Shown here in pieces: positions 63,189-64,000 of a stretch of 64,000 bases of DNA. This stretch comes from Sutcliffiella halmapala (lineage in GTDB: Bacteria; Bacillota; Bacilli; Bacillales; Bacillaceae_I), in assembly GCF_002019665.1 (NCBI RefSeq), contig NZ_KV917375.1, positions 3,857,445 to 3,921,444 of the forward strand, written 5' to 3'. The notes under the pieces are model-generated. The model made no database searches, was not told the origin of the DNA, and was given only the letters and a program-made list of their open reading frames with translations. Position 1 is the first letter of the stretch. Each line of letters starts with the position of its first letter. The position numbers and the translations under genes were made by a program.

Positions 63189-63995
63189 CTAGAATAAAGA
63201 AATCTTAAACTCTTCTATTAAATCTTTTAATGCAGGTCTCTTATTTCCTTCCCGACCCACTATAGCCTCAGCCGTAATTAAAGAATTCAAAATAGCCTCC
63301 TCCGTCGCTTCTCCAACTGCCCTAAATGCCAAGTCGATTTCCTCTTCATGAATCATCGGCAACGATAGACAATATTCTGGTTTCTCATGTGGTATTTTAG
63401 TTGCAGTTGAAAAACCAATGACAATCTCGCCACTTCCGTTTGTAATAATAGAACCAGTTCTTGATAATCCAGTGACAGAACGCTTTATAATTCGATTCAA
63501 TTGTCTTTCTGATACAGGTAGATCAGTTGCAACAATAATCATGATGGACCCCTTATCCTCTTCCTTATACGATTCGTCCATTGCTTCCTTCAGCTCTTGG
63601 CCAACCGCCTTACCATTTATCCTAAGATCACTTAAAATTCCAAAATTCGATAAGACCAAAACACCTATTGTGTACTTTCCATGGTTCAATTCCATTATTC
63701 GAGAAGCAGAGCCGATTCCACCTTTTAAGGAATAACAAAGCATGCCGGTTCCTGCACCAACCGCTCCTTCTTCAAATTCAGTCGAAGTATTTTCTACTGC
63801 TTGAAGCACATGCTCCGACTTCACGAACTTTGCTCTTATATCATTTAAGAACATATCATTGCATTCTCCAACGATAGGATTAACGGTTCCAGTAGTTCGA
63901 CCAATTTCAGGATTTCGTTCTAACATATAGTCAATTAAGGCATCTGCCACAGTCCCAACATTTAAAGTATTCGTTAAAAGAATCGGTGTTTCCAA
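63189..63995 (-). CDS. DmpA/P1-family peptidase (partial, N-terminus outside the window)
   Basis: 268 codons of a protein of usually ~350-370 residues; the gene continues past the right edge, so the Met at 63995 is internal or uncertain. P1-family features: GAVGAGTGMLCYSLKGGIGSASR (oxyanion region, ~77-99), VLVLSNFGILSDLRINGK, and the self-cleavage/catalytic site in RTGSIITNGSGEIVIGFST (Gly-Ser, ~198-216). Such enzymes are D- or beta-aminopeptidases. It lies 59 bases upstream of the vanR-like gene on the same strand and may be co-transcribed. Confidence 0.85.
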   Translation of the reverse strand: METPILLTNTLNVGTVADALIDYMLERNPEIGRTTGTVNPIVGECNDMFLNDIRAKFVKSEHVLQAVENTSTEFEEGAVGAGTGMLCYSLKGGIGSASRIMELNHGKYTIGVLVLSNFGILSDLRINGKAVGQELKEAMDESYKEEDKGSIMIIVATDLPVSERQLNRIIKRSVTGLSRTGSIITNGSGEIVIGFSTATKIPHEKPEYCLSLPMIHEEEIDLAFRAVGEATEEAILNSLITAEAIVGREGNKRPALKDLIEEFKISLF

Positions 63996-64000
63996 GGTGC

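Noticed and set aside
1-64000. tRNA, rRNA, CRISPR arrays, prophage or replication origin
   Set aside because: No cloverleaf clusters, rRNA-like blocks, regularly spaced direct repeats, phage structural genes or DnaA-box clusters were seen while reading both strands.

Overview
The window looks like chromosome from a low-GC Gram-positive rod of the Bacillaceae (Bacillus in the broad sense). The evidence is AT-rich sequence, strong GGAGG ribosome-binding sites with several TTG starts, lipobox lipoproteins, and regulatory sites of Bacillus type: a SigW-like promoter before pspA, a CcpA cre box before xylF, a BirA operator before bioY and a Fur box between siderophore genes. Gene blocks match Bacillus subtilis neighbourhoods as I remember them (pspA-ydjG-ydjH-ydjI, ywrABCD-like, vmlR). 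The genus cannot be fixed from this alone. I saw no rRNA, tRNA, CRISPR array, prophage or intact transposase gene. Layout, left to right. 0-8 kb: a secreted GHL10-type glycoside hydrolase, the PspA/YdjGHI envelope-stress operon (minus strand), a LysR regulator, and a micro-ORF coupled to an NCS2 nucleobase permease. 8-18 kb: a YiiX-like hydrolase, a 7TM-DISM/GAF/GGDEF diguanylate cyclase, a membrane protein of unknown function, a divergent XRE-cupin/LysE pair, a nucleotidyltransferase, a methyltransferase, and an MMPL exporter with its TetR repressor and three matching operators. 18-26 kb: an oligosaccharide ABC importer (two permeases, binding protein, YesL-like DUF624 protein) with a divergent YesM/YesN two-component pair; its ATPase must be encoded elsewhere. 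26-37 kb: a DEDDh exonuclease-BRCT protein, then a D-xylose system with a XylFII-LytS-YesN-type sensing operon that ends in a second XylF-like lipoprotein, and the XylFGH importer under a cre-overlapped promoter. 37-48 kb: a 183-bp MITE with an 8-bp target duplication, a SulP transporter without STAS domain, and a long minus-strand operon joining a dipeptide/oligopeptide ABC importer, gamma-glutamyltransferase and two short chromate transporters, with an Lrp/AsnC regulator upstream. 48-55 kb: a small conserved unknown, BirA-controlled bioY, a VmlR-like ABC-F protein behind a transcription attenuator, a divergent LysR/SDR pair, and a divergent HxlR/FMN-reductase pair. 55-64 kb: a Fur-boxed siderophore importer without ATPase, the remains of a histidine kinase, a DUF2798 protein, an RBBP9-like hydrolase, a VanR/VanS-like pair with a VanY-like D,D-carboxypeptidase, and a DmpA-type peptidase cut by the window end. 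Three copies of a structured ~150-bp repeat lie in 3'-end intergenic positions; two of them sit inside larger elements with GGCTGGGACA-type inverted ends. The most unusual items are this composite repeat family, the MITE, the peptide importer-GGT-chromate operon, the extra xylose-binding lipoprotein, the TetR operators built into the tetR terminator, and the vmlR leader.
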